Source of the DNA: a virus
Length of the DNA stretch: 62,982 bases
Virus record (IMG/VR): IMGVR_UViG_3300042924_002983
Coordinates: 1 to 62,982 of that record
Reading direction: 5' to 3' (one strand)
The notes under the pieces were generated by a model. It was not told the origin of the DNA, did no database searches, and saw nothing but the letters and a program-made list of their open reading frames with translations. The translations under genes were made by a program, and so were the position numbers. Below are positions 1 to 8,441 of the stretch, in pieces (position 1 is the stretch's first letter; every line of letters starts with the position of its first letter).

Positions 1-373
1 CAATGATTGGCTGACCGTCCGGCCCCATGGCTGGCACTGGGGGCTGGGGCTGGATGCCAAGGAGTGCTGGCCCGATGATGGGATACTCCTTGGGGGTCAC
101 CGCGCGGTTGGGGTTCCGGTGGTGGATTACCGCGGTGAAGAGGCGCACGGCCTCCCACACACGGTTGACCTGCATGCGGAATGCAGGAGGAGTCATCCCC
201 TTGTTGTAGCCCCGCTCCCCGCGGGCATACCCATCTTTCCACATGAAATCTGGGTCGCCAGCGAAGAAGTTCATCGCCTCGTCACCGTCCTCTGTGAACG
301 GACGCTTATGAGCAGTTGCCTGCTTAATGCACTCAAGCCAGCGGGCGACGATTGGACGAAGCGGTTTATCCAT
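1..373 (-). CDS. Portal protein, N-terminal fragment (cut by window edge)
   Basis: This is the first ~124 residues of the same portal protein that is complete at 60179-62158. The start is the ATG at 373, preceded by GGAG five bases upstream; the C-terminus lies beyond base 1. The protein text is nearly the same as the right-hand copy (MDKPLRPIVARW, then FMWKDGYARGERGYNKG). It is a partial gene because of where the contig ends, not a pseudogene. Confidence 0.85.
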   Translation of the reverse strand, partial: MDKPLRPIVARWLECIKQATAHKRPFTEDGDEAMNFFAGDPDFMWKDGYARGERGYNKGMTPPAFRMQVNRVWEAVRLFTAVIHHRNPNRAVTPKEYPIIGPALLGIQPQPPVPAMGPDGQPII

Positions 374-397
374 GGAGACTCCTATTAGCTAGTGTCC

Positions 398-715
398 TTA
401 CTTGCCTCTGCGGGCTTCCAAGTCGGCCACCTTCCGCTCCAAAAGCGCCACTTTCTCGGCCAGAATCGCATTCTTCTGGGGCTTGTGTTCCCAGTTGCCG
501 TAGTCCTTCCAAGCCGGGAACTCGCTCACGCCCGGGTCGGTGACATGGTGGACCGACTGCTTCTCATTCCCGCCGTACCCGGGGGCCAAGGCCCACAGGG
601 TGAGGGTCCGCTGGCTCACCTTCGTCACCAACGCCGGAACAGTCTCCGCACCCTCATGGGCACGGAACAGCACCCAGTCACCAAGCTCAGCTGTCGGCAT
701 CACGTAATCGCTCAT
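398..715 (-). CDS. Small protein with C-terminal coiled coil, between terminase and portal
   Basis: A 105-residue protein whose ATG overlaps the terminase stop (ATGA), so it is probably translationally coupled to it. The first ~60 residues look like a small beta-rich domain (LGDWVLFRAHEG...ALVTKVSQRTLTLWAL). The last ~25 residues form a charged heptad-like helix (ILAEKVALLERKVADLEARRGK). The copy at 62183-62500 differs at six residues, so the sequence tolerates change outside the core. I do not recognise the family. Position between terminase and portal suggests a packaging or head accessory role, which is inference. Confidence 0.75.
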   Translation of the reverse strand: MSDYVMPTAELGDWVLFRAHEGAETVPALVTKVSQRTLTLWALAPGYGGNEKQSVHHVTDPGVSEFPAWKDYGNWEHKPQKNAILAEKVALLERKVADLEARRGK

Positions 716-2397
716 CTTTGTCTACTCCCCATTGGCCCGAGAACAATGCAGTTGTCTTCGGACGACTGCTGCCTGCGGCGTTTATCCGCGAGGTAACGCA
801 CCCACCATGGATCGGGGCCATAGGTCTTTGGCGGTGCGTGGTATTTGGGTTCGTACGCGCAGAGGTACTCCACGCTTTGAATGGCGTGGACTTCCCCGCG
901 GCTCTGCGGCTCATCGGTCACGTAGACCTGGCCGTTGACGCTCGTCGTCTTCTTCCGGTAGCGGCGAATCTCGCGCATCAGATTCGGACAAGCACCGTCC
1001 AAGAACTTCAGTCTGGTGCTGCCGTCTCCCCGGATGTGGAGCATCTGCCGGACAAGCGCCGTGCGGGCCGGGATGTCGTCTGAGCCGGGGATGAAGCCGT
1101 ACCCGCTCATCTGCGACTTGATGCCGCGCTTCTTCAGTTCCTCTGAGTACAGTTCATGGGGGAGACGGCCCGAGCCTAAGTCTCTGAGCATGCCGCCGTG
1201 CATGTCGATGATGAACGTCCGGTAGCTCTGGCCATCGGCCTTCTGTGCGAACTGGTCGCCAAAGATGAGCGCGTTGGCCTGTCGGATATAGAGTTCGTCG
1301 TAGATCAGCAGGAACTTTTCGTCCGGCGGTACGGCACCGAAGACGCACGCGAGGACTGTATGGCCAGGGTCAATCGCCACATACCGCGTCCAGTCCTGCG
1401 GAACCCGCCCATCGGGTAGATCCTCTCGCCGCAGAACATGCACGCCAGGATTGAACGACGGGTACATGAGCGTGCTTTCCGTGGTGAACTCACCCTCCGC
1501 TCGCATGCGAAGCTCGTCCATCCCCAAGGCAGACCACCGCTCAATGTTTTTGGCTTTTTCTTCTTTGTCGATATGGTCGTTGTCCAAGAAGCGCAGGGTG
1601 AACTTCTTAATAATTGAGTTCTCGCGCCCCTCTTCTTCGGCCTTGTCCGCACGTTCACACAACCCCAACAGCGCATCGTTTTTACTATGCGGCATAGCCG
1701 ACCATACAAACCGGCCTTTGCGGTCGGCAAGCCGCGCCTGCATCTCCCCGACCCACCGTTCATTATTAATATCCTCATCAATGTGAACTAAGTCGGCCTG
1801 GAACCCTTGGGGTGGTTCGCCTTCGGAGGAGAAGCAATTAATAGTCCACCCGTTAGTAAGCTCTGCTTTGTTGAGATAGCCTGCGTTCTTCAGTACCCAA
1901 CTCATCTCTTTGATCATGCGGGGCGGGATGAGGGGCGGTGCTGGCTTGGCTTTGGCGGGGTCGTCCACCCCGGGCTTAAATGCCCGCCACTGATTCGTCT
2001 TCTCGTCCTTGATCATCTTGAACGCACCGGCACGGAACAGCATCGGCACAACCACAAGACCTATGTGGGGCCAGTTCCGGCCGATGATCACTAGGTTCCC
2101 GCCCTCTTTGGGATACTTCCCGTACGGGTCTTGTCCGGTGGCTGCGCGAGCATCCTCTATGAAACTTGCGGCGCTCTTTCCTGACCGATTGCCGCCGATC
2201 AGCAGGCGTTCGCTCGCCATGCACTTGTGGAACTCCTCCTGCTTTGGCATCGGGGTGTAGAGCCGCAGAGCTTCGATCCGGCGTTCAGCAAGCTCCAGCT
2301 GAACATCACGCAGCTGGTTGAGAGCATGCTGTGTGATGCCTTGGACGGCCGGTTCGTCAGGTGGCGGTGGTGGTGGTACGTGTGGGTGCTTGCGCAT
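712..2397 (-). CDS. Terminase large subunit
   Basis: A 561-residue ATPase-nuclease that packages DNA into the prohead. The ATPase half shows Walker A GGNRSGKS at about residues 69-76 and Walker B LVHIDED at about 203-209. The nuclease half has VAIDPGHT near residue 343 and IDMHGG further on, which fit the acidic metal-binding residues of the RNase H-like domain. Length is normal for the family. The N-terminus is proline-rich and overlaps the preceding zinc-finger ORF by 41 bases. The gene precedes the 105-residue protein and portal across the circular junction, the usual packaging order. Confidence 0.93.
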   Translation of the reverse strand: MRKHPHVPPPPPPDEPAVQGITQHALNQLRDVQLELAERRIEALRLYTPMPKQEEFHKCMASERLLIGGNRSGKSAASFIEDARAATGQDPYGKYPKEGGNLVIIGRNWPHIGLVVVPMLFRAGAFKMIKDEKTNQWRAFKPGVDDPAKAKPAPPLIPPRMIKEMSWVLKNAGYLNKAELTNGWTINCFSSEGEPPQGFQADLVHIDEDINNERWVGEMQARLADRKGRFVWSAMPHSKNDALLGLCERADKAEEEGRENSIIKKFTLRFLDNDHIDKEEKAKNIERWSALGMDELRMRAEGEFTTESTLMYPSFNPGVHVLRREDLPDGRVPQDWTRYVAIDPGHTVLACVFGAVPPDEKFLLIYDELYIRQANALIFGDQFAQKADGQSYRTFIIDMHGGMLRDLGSGRLPHELYSEELKKRGIKSQMSGYGFIPGSDDIPARTALVRQMLHIRGDGSTRLKFLDGACPNLMREIRRYRKKTTSVNGQVYVTDEPQSRGEVHAIQSVEYLCAYEPKYHAPPKTYGPDPWWVRYLADKRRRQQSSEDNCIVLGPMGSRQR

Positions 2398-2536
2398 ATT
2401 CGCCGCAGTAGTCGGTATCTGCCGTCACGGGATGAACATCGACGGGTTCATTGGCCATCGGGAGCGGGGGGTAGCGGTGGCACTGGCCGTGGCGATCCAC
2501 CGTCTTCTCCCACCACCGGCACGTTTTGCACTCCAT
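2357..2536 (-). CDS. Hidden 59-residue zinc-finger protein
   Basis: A short ORF in a frame of its own, overlapping the last 89 bases of the preceding gene and the first 41 of terminase. It begins at an ATG preceded by AAGGAGTT five bases upstream, a strong ribosome site. The protein starts MECKTCRWW, continues GQCHRYPP and ends near DYCGEY, the C-x2-C...C-H...C-G-E pattern of small zinc proteins common in prophages. The function is unknown. The good ribosome site and the family-like pattern argue that it is real despite overlapping two genes. Confidence 0.7.
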   Translation of the reverse strand: MECKTCRWWEKTVDRHGQCHRYPPLPMANEPVDVHPVTADTDYCGEYAQAPTRTTTTAT

Positions 2537-3002
2537 GTTGCAACTCCTTCAAAGGGATTCCTTGGATCGTAATCGTTGTGGCGGCTTCCATAATTCGCTG
2601 GCGAAGCTCGTCCTCTAGCTCCTCTTCGCTCCAAGCGGTGAGAGGTTTCTTGGCTCCACCCATAGCGGTGTTGGCAGACACCAATCGCACAACGGTGTCC
2701 AGCATCTTGGTTCTGAACGCGCCGCCAGAAGGCGCATCAAAGAACTGTTTGAGGTACACGTTGGAAAACCCTCTCACCCCACCGAAATACTCCATGAGAA
2801 CTTCCAAGAGTTCCGATGAGTGGGGGATGTTCGCGCCGCCAATCCTGGCCGAGGCTACGAACAGATCGACCGCGCCCTTCTCAATCTCCGCGAGCTTCTT
2901 GTTGCCCTTCTTCTTGCGGGCCTTCTTCTCATGGGCGTTGCGGCACTTGCGGCACCGCGCGTGAAACCCGTCCTTGGATTTATGCCAGTTGGCGGGTGTC
3001 AC
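2448..3002 (-). CDS. Putative terminase small subunit with N-terminal zinc ribbon
   Basis: At least 184 residues from the GTG at 3002. It lies just upstream of the large terminase, where small subunits usually sit, and its middle is helical (LLEVLMEYFGG...KQFFDAPSGGAFRTKM). In-frame codons upstream of the GTG encode a first CxxC (KACIQCGTSYE), which would pair with CRKC to make a zinc ribbon. The only start-like codon that keeps it is CTG at 3047, with GGAG well placed upstream. So the true protein may be ~199 residues with a CTG start. The terminase role is inferred from position; a regulatory DNA-binding protein is the alternative. Confidence 0.6.
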   Translation of the reverse strand: MTPANWHKSKDGFHARCRKCRNAHEKKARKKKGNKKLAEIEKGAVDLFVASARIGGANIPHSSELLEVLMEYFGGVRGFSNVYLKQFFDAPSGGAFRTKMLDTVVRLVSANTAMGGAKKPLTAWSEEELEDELRQRIMEAATTITIQGIPLKELQHGVQNVPVVGEDGGSPRPVPPLPPAPDGQ

Positions 3003-3039
3003 TTCATAGGAAGTCCCGCACTGGATGCACGCCTTGTAC

Positions 3040-3906
3040 TCAGACAGGTTTCACACTCCACTTAGGGCGCAGATCCATCAGCTTCACGCCCGCATCGTAG
3101 TTGGCTTCCCAGCACTGCTTGAGCTTGCCGCTGATGTCCACAGCCTGGACGATCTGTGGCTTGCCAACGCACTTCGGCTTCCAGTGCCCAGCCCACGCAT
3201 CCCAATTGCAAAACACTGGGTTGTAGCCCAGCTTTTGCGTGCCCGCGAGGGACAGGTCGCGGGTCATCGTCACATCCTCAGTGGATGACTTCTCAGACTG
3301 ATACTTGTCTGGGTATTCGTAGTAGAACCAAGGGTTGTCGTTGGTGTCCTTTGGCTCAGTCACCTCAAAGGCCCGCATGTCGTACATGATCAATCCCGTG
3401 GGCAGGGCGGCGCACTCTTGGATGCCTGCCATCTTGGCCCCGGTGTCACGGTCGTACATCTCCAGCTTGAAGTCTGGATTGGCGTTGTTCGACTGCAGAG
3501 CCTGCCATCGGAACACGTAGACGTTCTCATGCGGTGGCGGGCCGCAGTAGGGCGCGCCGATGACCACCGGACCCTTGTGGTAGTGATCTACCAAGAAGTC
3601 GAAGGACGAGGACAGGAACGGCTTGGCATCGGCTTGCCCAGCGTACATGTCAGGCTTCATGTCCGAGTCCACCATCACTAGCACATCGACACCGTACTGG
3701 CGAGCCATGAGGACGGCCCGATTGCGTGTCATGGTGATGGGCGTGTCTGACAGATTCCACACTTGGATCCGCGAGACGCGAGGGTCTTGCGCAAGGCTAG
3801 ATGTGACCGGAAGCATCCACTCCCGAATGTCAGGCACCTCAGAGGAGATGCCGCCGTTGCCGCCGTAAGAGAACGTGCAGAAACCGATGGAGAACTTTTG
3901 TTGCAT
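3040..3906 (-). CDS. GT-A type glycosyltransferase-like protein
   Basis: A 288-residue protein with features of nucleotide-sugar glycosyltransferases: TRNRAVLMA, then the DxD metal site in VLVMVDSDMKPD (about residues 76-87), then a C-terminal domain with ALPTGLIMYD and STEDVTMTRD typical of phage relatives. It would transfer sugar from an activated donor to phage DNA, virion protein or host surface; the acceptor cannot be seen. It sits between the putative small terminase and a disordered structural protein. Its stop overlaps the extended start of the next gene. Confidence 0.75.
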   Translation of the reverse strand: MQQKFSIGFCTFSYGGNGGISSEVPDIREWMLPVTSSLAQDPRVSRIQVWNLSDTPITMTRNRAVLMARQYGVDVLVMVDSDMKPDMYAGQADAKPFLSSSFDFLVDHYHKGPVVIGAPYCGPPPHENVYVFRWQALQSNNANPDFKLEMYDRDTGAKMAGIQECAALPTGLIMYDMRAFEVTEPKDTNDNPWFYYEYPDKYQSEKSSTEDVTMTRDLSLAGTQKLGYNPVFCNWDAWAGHWKPKCVGKPQIVQAVDISGKLKQCWEANYDAGVKLMDLRPKWSVKPV

Positions 3907-3955
3907 TTCACACCCCGGGGTAGGTGTACAAGTCTACAGTATGACTAGGCGAGTG

Positions 3956-5392
3956 TCAACGACGCCTGGAGGGCACGCCTTGGACGTTAGCGCGCGGGTT
4001 GTACGCAGTCCCTTGTGACGGTGGCTCAATGGGGCGGGCGGTGCCTACTCGCTGACTAGACCGCCGCCTTGAACCCGCATATTCAGCCGCCAGTTGTCGA
4101 TTGCTGAAATCAATAGGGTCGGTTGGCGTAAGATCAGTCGGATCTTCCAGTTGGCGTGTTGGGAAACCCGTCGAACGCATAAACTCAGGCGGGGCTGGAG
4201 GGCTGCTTGGCTGCGGATTGAAATAGTCCGATGTATCGCTGGGGAAGATGGATACCGATTGGCGGGCGGCGCTGCGACTGGGTGCGCTTGCTGCCTGAGA
4301 TGGCCTGGAAGGGGAGCCTTGCTGCGGCGGGGCGGCAAAGGTAGCGGTACGCATGTCATAGTTCTGAGGCGCGAACTGGTCGTAGGTCTGCTGGTCCCAA
4401 GTCGGCTGCGGGTTGTTGGCTTGCGGGCTATTGCCGAACGGGTTCTGGAAGTTGCCCTGCATGTATTGCGTGGCGTTGCCCATGGCCCGCTGAGCGTCTG
4501 GGTTCTGCTTGGCGCTGGGCTGAGATCTTGGGCCGTAGCTTTGAACTAGGCTGTCGCCGTAGGGAACCTGCTGGCGAAAGTTTCCAACCGCCTGCGGGTT
4601 CTGCTGCGCGCGCTGCGACTCCGCAGCTTGCGAGAATGGGTTGTAGAACGTACCGTTGGCCAGCTGGTCGTTGGCCTGCGACAACAACTGACTGGGGTCG
4701 AAGGTCACGGGGCCGGTCTGCTGACCACCGTTGTACTGGCCGAGCCGCTGCGAGAGGTTGCCGACAAACGCCTCGCGCTGCGTCATGGCATCCTGCCACT
4801 GCAGCGGGTTCCCATCCACGCCGGTCGCGCTCGCTTGGATCGGGCTGGGGCGTCGGTCTATGGCGTTGTATGCCATGTTTCCGGCGTTACTCTGCCCGCC
4901 AGACATTGGACCGTACTGGCCGGTCGTCGGGTTATAGCCCTGTGATGTGAACACCCCGGGCATCGTAAACGACTGAGCCTGCGTGTTGCCGCCGTACTGC
5001 TTAGATGCTTGGTTGTACGCCTGCGCCCAAATCTGGTTGGATGGCACCTGCCCCGAGAGGTCGTTCCGCTGCGCTCCCTTGGGAGGAGTCCAGCCACCAC
5101 TTGGGCCTTGGATGGGGGGAATGCCGTAGCGTTCGTAGGGAGACAGCGATGCTGCTCCGGGCGCAGAGCCGGTCTGCGCGTATGCCGACATGTCAGGTGC
5201 CTTACTGGGCGCAGCTTGCTGCTGGGGAGCTTGCGGCTTGGAGGACGAAGTGCTTGCGCTGGTGGACGGGCCAGACGCACTAGGCTGCGAAGCCCGTTTC
5301 CGCGCCTGCTCCGCGATCCATCCTTTGTCACCAAAGAACTTATCTGTCTCGGCAGCGGCATACGCTGGGTCGGTCCCTTTGGCGAAAATCAC
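3956..5392 (-). CDS. Low-complexity Q/P/S/N-rich virion-region protein
   Basis: A 478-residue protein almost without hydrophobic core. The stretches are rich in Gln, Pro, Ser, Asn and Tyr (for example PQQQAAP, GQYGPMSGGQSNAG, NPQPTWDQQTYDQF). Such compositions occur in phage head or tail accessory proteins and scaffold-like proteins. The GTG start overlaps the stop of the 51-residue gene (TAGTG), implying coupling. A short gap containing a good pyrimidine-rich leader separates it from the glycosyltransferase. I do not recognise the family. The start region (YAAAETDKFFGDKGW) is the only part that looks folded. Confidence 0.7.
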   Translation of the reverse strand: MIFAKGTDPAYAAAETDKFFGDKGWIAEQARKRASQPSASGPSTSASTSSSKPQAPQQQAAPSKAPDMSAYAQTGSAPGAASLSPYERYGIPPIQGPSGGWTPPKGAQRNDLSGQVPSNQIWAQAYNQASKQYGGNTQAQSFTMPGVFTSQGYNPTTGQYGPMSGGQSNAGNMAYNAIDRRPSPIQASATGVDGNPLQWQDAMTQREAFVGNLSQRLGQYNGGQQTGPVTFDPSQLLSQANDQLANGTFYNPFSQAAESQRAQQNPQAVGNFRQQVPYGDSLVQSYGPRSQPSAKQNPDAQRAMGNATQYMQGNFQNPFGNSPQANNPQPTWDQQTYDQFAPQNYDMRTATFAAPPQQGSPSRPSQAASAPSRSAARQSVSIFPSDTSDYFNPQPSSPPAPPEFMRSTGFPTRQLEDPTDLTPTDPIDFSNRQLAAEYAGSRRRSSQRVGTARPIEPPSQGTAYNPRANVQGVPSRRR

Positions 5393-5547
5393 TAGCGATC
5401 TCCTTGTTGCGTTGTCATGCCGTCCGTGCCAACGCCCGTGCCGTAGAGCATGCGAAGGCGTTCAGCATCGTCCTGCGGGAGATCGCGGATCTCAGCGATT
5501 AGCTGGCGCAGGAAGTCCAGGTTCTGGATGGCTGGGTCTTGGTTCAT
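5392..5547 (-). CDS. Small 51-residue protein in head operon
   Basis: It begins with ATG at 5547 and reads MNQDPAIQNLDFLRQLIAEI and on to a TAG that overlaps the GTG of the next gene. The first half is an amphipathic helix with acidic and Leu residues (RDLPQDDAERLRMLYG). It lies directly after the capsid terminator and before the low-complexity protein, to which it appears coupled. The function is unknown. Codon use and the exact stop/start overlap support it as a real gene. Confidence 0.55.
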   Translation of the reverse strand: MNQDPAIQNLDFLRQLIAEIRDLPQDDAERLRMLYGTGVGTDGMTTQQGDR

Positions 5548-5550
5548 CTA

Positions 5551-5584
5551 GAAAACGGGGCCAGGATGTTTCCACCCTGGCCCC
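5551..5584 (-). terminator. Rho-independent terminator after capsid genes
   Basis: On the minus strand GGGGCCAGG and CCTGGCCCC form a perfect 9-bp stem (arms 5557-5565 and 5576-5584) with a 10-base loop, followed by GTTTTC. It lies just after the decoration-like gene, so it would end or attenuate the abundant capsid transcript before the packaging genes. Confidence 0.75.
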
Positions 5585-5611
5585 GCCCCCGAAAGCCCGT
5601 GAAGGGCAGTT

Positions 5612-6229
5612 TTACGAAGCCCGAGTCCGAATCAGAGCGAGAACGGCCGAGCCGGTCGTCGCACCCGCGCTGCATGCGTAACCGATGACACCGATGCCGT
5701 TGTCGTTCGCACCAGCAGTGCTGGACGACAGCGGGGACACCGTCACGCGGCCAGCCGTGGTCGCGCCGCTCGTCGCAGCGGTCACCACCGACAGAGCCGA
5801 GCGGACGGCAACGTCCGAACCGGAGAGGGCCACCGACACTTCGGTCGGGCCATCAACCGTCACCCAGAACACATCATTGTTGGCAACGCCACCGGCCGGG
5901 AGGAACTCGTCCACCACACCAACGAGCGAATCGTTGGTCACCGCAGCGTAACCGTCAGCAGCGCCAAAGAGAGCCTTGCCGGTGCCACCCAGTCGAACAA
6001 CTCGCTTGGGCAGCAAGGCCGCACCCGAGGTGTTACGAACAGCGATGCACACCTTGCGGCGATTGCTGCGGACCTGACCGTTGACGGGGTTCACATCGGT
6101 GAACTCCTTCACACAGCCAACCCAGTTATCGCCGTACGACCCTGTCGTAATACCGTACAGACTGTCATTCGGACTATCCAAGCCAAGCGTCTGGCCCAGA
6201 CCGAACGGAGGATCAACTTGCAGTCCCAT
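5612..6229 (-). CDS. Probable capsid decoration/stabilising protein
   Basis: A 205-residue beta-rich, small-residue-rich protein encoded 18 bases after the major capsid gene. The pattern of many VRLGGTGKALFG / GVVDEFLPAGG-like strands with Ala/Gly/Thr loops, and the position immediately downstream of the major capsid protein, match phage head decoration or cement proteins. It has no catalytic motif or signal peptide. The gene ends just before a strong terminator, so it belongs to the highly expressed capsid unit. Exact family not identified. Confidence 0.65.
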   Translation of the reverse strand: MGLQVDPPFGLGQTLGLDSPNDSLYGITTGSYGDNWVGCVKEFTDVNPVNGQVRSNRRKVCIAVRNTSGAALLPKRVVRLGGTGKALFGAADGYAAVTNDSLVGVVDEFLPAGGVANNDVFWVTVDGPTEVSVALSGSDVAVRSALSVVTAATSGATTAGRVTVSPLSSSTAGANDNGIGVIGYACSAGATTGSAVLALIRTRAS

Positions 6230-6247
6230 TGTGACTATAGTCCTTTC

Positions 6248-7369
6248 TCAGGCGGTGATGATTTTGAAGAAGTTGCGCGGCGACTTGAACTTCAAGTTGC
6301 CGAGCGTCGAAACAACGTAGCGATACTGCTGGGTGATTTCGTCATAGAATGGACCCTCTGAATTCATCAGCTGGCCTTCCATGCAGAGCAGTTCAATGTT
6401 GCCCACAGACAGGCCGTAGCCGGTGCCCGCAGGAACAGAACCTTCGCTCGCGATTTCCACCCCGTCCAGTTCAAACACATCGGTGAAGCCATAGGATCGC
6501 AGGCCGTTAGTACGGCTGACAATCACTCGCTCCTTGGAGTCCAGCGTGTTGAGGAAGTCGATATAGCTGCGTCGATCAAACAGCAACATATCCACTTGAT
6601 CCTCTTTGCTATCATTTCGGCGGGTCTGGTGAATCGCTTCACGCACCGCCTTAACGCAGTTGGCAGACCAAGTGTTCCCGGTCGCATTGAAGTAGGTGCT
6701 AAGACCCTGGACGATTACCGGAGAGTAAAAATCAAACTCCGGGTCGGCCGAGCCGTTGGGCCAGACGCCCGTCGTCTGCGAGCCACCGTACGCACCCAGC
6801 ACAGTCGAAAGACCGGCGTAGGTATCGGACGGTGCGTAGAACGGGTCAGCATCATTCCGGTTGCGAAGCGCGCCGGTGGTGACGTTGATCGTCTGCGGCG
6901 TAGCGGCCAGACCAAGGAAACTCTCAACGCCGTGGAAACGGAGTTCGTTGCCAGCAGCATAGCCGTCAACCACCCACTCCTTGGCAAGGTACTGTTCCAT
7001 GCTAGTAAGCAGGCGGCTCGCCATCTTACCAGCGACGTTTACAAGCGCCTGAGCCGAGCGATTTTCCAGCATCTCTTTTTTATAGATGGCATCGCTTGCC
7101 TGTGCCCCGCGGAATTCAAGCTCCGCTCTCTTCCAGAGATTCTGGCGTGCGAAGGTACGCGGCGTTTCTCCATTATTCCCCGATGGAACGTGGTTCCGGT
7201 ACTGGATCTCCCAATCAAAACCCCTGCCTGACATGTTGGTGCGGATCTGGCCCGAGCCTTCCAGAGCAGCAAACAACTTGTACTTACGAAGCGATGCGAT
7301 CTCCTCCTCACGGAGGTGGTTTACAATGGTCGTAGCAATACTACGCGCCCAGTCAGTCGAACTTGCCAT
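6248..7369 (-). CDS. Major capsid protein (HK97-type)
   Basis: A 373-residue protein that should form the icosahedral shell. It lies directly after a scaffold-like gene (stop and start overlap as ATGA) and before a decoration-like gene, the standard order. The N-terminus is helical and charged (REEEIASLRKYKLFAALEGSG). The middle contains long helices (ENRSAQALVNVAGKMASRL) and a C-terminal part with GNIELLCMEGQLMNSEGPFYDE, resembling environmental podovirus capsid proteins. Length fits the family. A maturation protease was not found, so the N-terminus may not be processed. Confidence 0.85.
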   Translation of the reverse strand: MASSTDWARSIATTIVNHLREEEIASLRKYKLFAALEGSGQIRTNMSGRGFDWEIQYRNHVPSGNNGETPRTFARQNLWKRAELEFRGAQASDAIYKKEMLENRSAQALVNVAGKMASRLLTSMEQYLAKEWVVDGYAAGNELRFHGVESFLGLAATPQTINVTTGALRNRNDADPFYAPSDTYAGLSTVLGAYGGSQTTGVWPNGSADPEFDFYSPVIVQGLSTYFNATGNTWSANCVKAVREAIHQTRRNDSKEDQVDMLLFDRRSYIDFLNTLDSKERVIVSRTNGLRSYGFTDVFELDGVEIASEGSVPAGTGYGLSVGNIELLCMEGQLMNSEGPFYDEITQQYRYVVSTLGNLKFKSPRNFFKIITA

Positions 7370-8385
7370 CAGATAACTCCATCGTTAGCTAGTTGGCTTT
7401 TCAGCCGGTCCTCAAAACTCATCCGCGCGCGCGGTGCCCGCGGTTCCGTAGTTCCTGCACTTCGATTCGGAGTGCGTGTTGCGCGCTCGCGAAGGAACTG
7501 CATGTTCTGTTCTGCAACGGGGTCGGCCTGGGGGACAGGAGGGGCAGGGGGGGCCATCTGAGGCTGAGCCTGCATCTGCTGCATCTGCTGGTAGCGCATG
7601 TTCAACAGGTCGCGCTGCAGCATGCCGGTCGCGTACTTCCAGCGGTCATTGGCCGACTGGATGCCAAGCTGCTGTGCTTGGGCGATGTACTGCGAGATCG
7701 CCTGACCTTCTTGGGTGGGATTGCCCTGCTGGTCGTAGAGCCAGTCAGCGTTCTGACGCTCCAGATCCTGCACGTAGTTCTGCGTCTGGTACTGGCTGAG
7801 ATGGTTCTGCACCATCTCCTGAGCCTTCTGGATCGCGACCTGCTCAACGAAAGGCTTGAGCGTGTTTTCGGGATCGGTCACCAGCTTGCGGGCGAAATCT
7901 GCCGTGTAGCTCTGGTATTCCCTGAGAGCCTGCTGGGCCTCATAGGGAGCATCCTGCGAGATCACTTCCTTGCCCGTGGAGGGATCCCGAACGATGTAGC
8001 TCTTCCACGTATCCTTGACCTGGGGCGGCGACCACCACTTCGGAGCTTCTGGCTCCTTGGGCTTGGCAGCTTCGGCCTGAGCCTTCTTCCAAGTCTCAAA
8101 CTCCCGCTGGTTCCGCAGGTACTCCTGGGCGTAGGGAACGACCGACTGGTACTGCTGCAGCTGACGCTGAGTCTCACCGTAGCCGTTGTAGGCCCGATAG
8201 AGGTTCTGGGCGATTGAGAGATCGTCCTGACCCTGGAAGTCGGGGAGGTGCCGGAAGGCAGAGTAGGGGGTATCAAAGCCGGGAGTAGAAGTCTCTGAAC
8301 CGGCCGTGTCCTGCGAGGGTGCTTCGTAGCTTGTCTCAGCTACGGGAGCTTCCTGCGTCTGGAGTTCTGGAGTTTCGTCTGACAT
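7369..8385 (-). CDS. Putative scaffolding protein
   Basis: A 338-residue, Gln/Glu/Lys-rich, mostly helical protein (for example KKAQAEAAKPKEPEAPKWW; YQQMQQMQAQPQ) with an acidic disordered N-terminus (ETPELQTQEAPVAETSYEAP) and a basic C-terminal tail (RMSFEDRLKSQLAND). Such a helical body with a basic C-terminal capsid-binding tail is typical of scaffolds. Its stop overlaps the capsid start by ATGA, the usual scaffold-capsid coupling. There are no catalytic residues. Confidence 0.75.
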   Translation of the reverse strand: MSDETPELQTQEAPVAETSYEAPSQDTAGSETSTPGFDTPYSAFRHLPDFQGQDDLSIAQNLYRAYNGYGETQRQLQQYQSVVPYAQEYLRNQREFETWKKAQAEAAKPKEPEAPKWWSPPQVKDTWKSYIVRDPSTGKEVISQDAPYEAQQALREYQSYTADFARKLVTDPENTLKPFVEQVAIQKAQEMVQNHLSQYQTQNYVQDLERQNADWLYDQQGNPTQEGQAISQYIAQAQQLGIQSANDRWKYATGMLQRDLLNMRYQQMQQMQAQPQMAPPAPPVPQADPVAEQNMQFLRERATRTPNRSAGTTEPRAPRARMSFEDRLKSQLANDGVI

Positions 8386-8441
8386 GTATTTCCTTTCGGG
8401 GGAAGGGTCTACATAGTCAGTGTCCTGTTTCTCCTATTTTG

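Larger units (their letters stand above)
1..1197. repeat. Left copy of 1.2-kb near-identical terminal duplication
   Basis: Position 1 aligns with 61786 and position 1197 with 62982 without indels that I can see. It covers the start of portal, the 105-residue gene and the end of terminase. By eye there are a few dozen substitutions, mostly at third codon positions, so both copies descend from functional genes. The simplest reading is a circular genome whose contig ends come from two co-existing strains; a true duplication is less likely because both copies are cut by the window edges. Confidence 0.9.

Noticed and set aside
4094-5361. Several plus- and minus-strand ORFs over the low-complexity gene
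   Set aside because: They arise from the biased composition of the 478-residue gene and read as Arg/Gly/Leu-rich shadow sequence.
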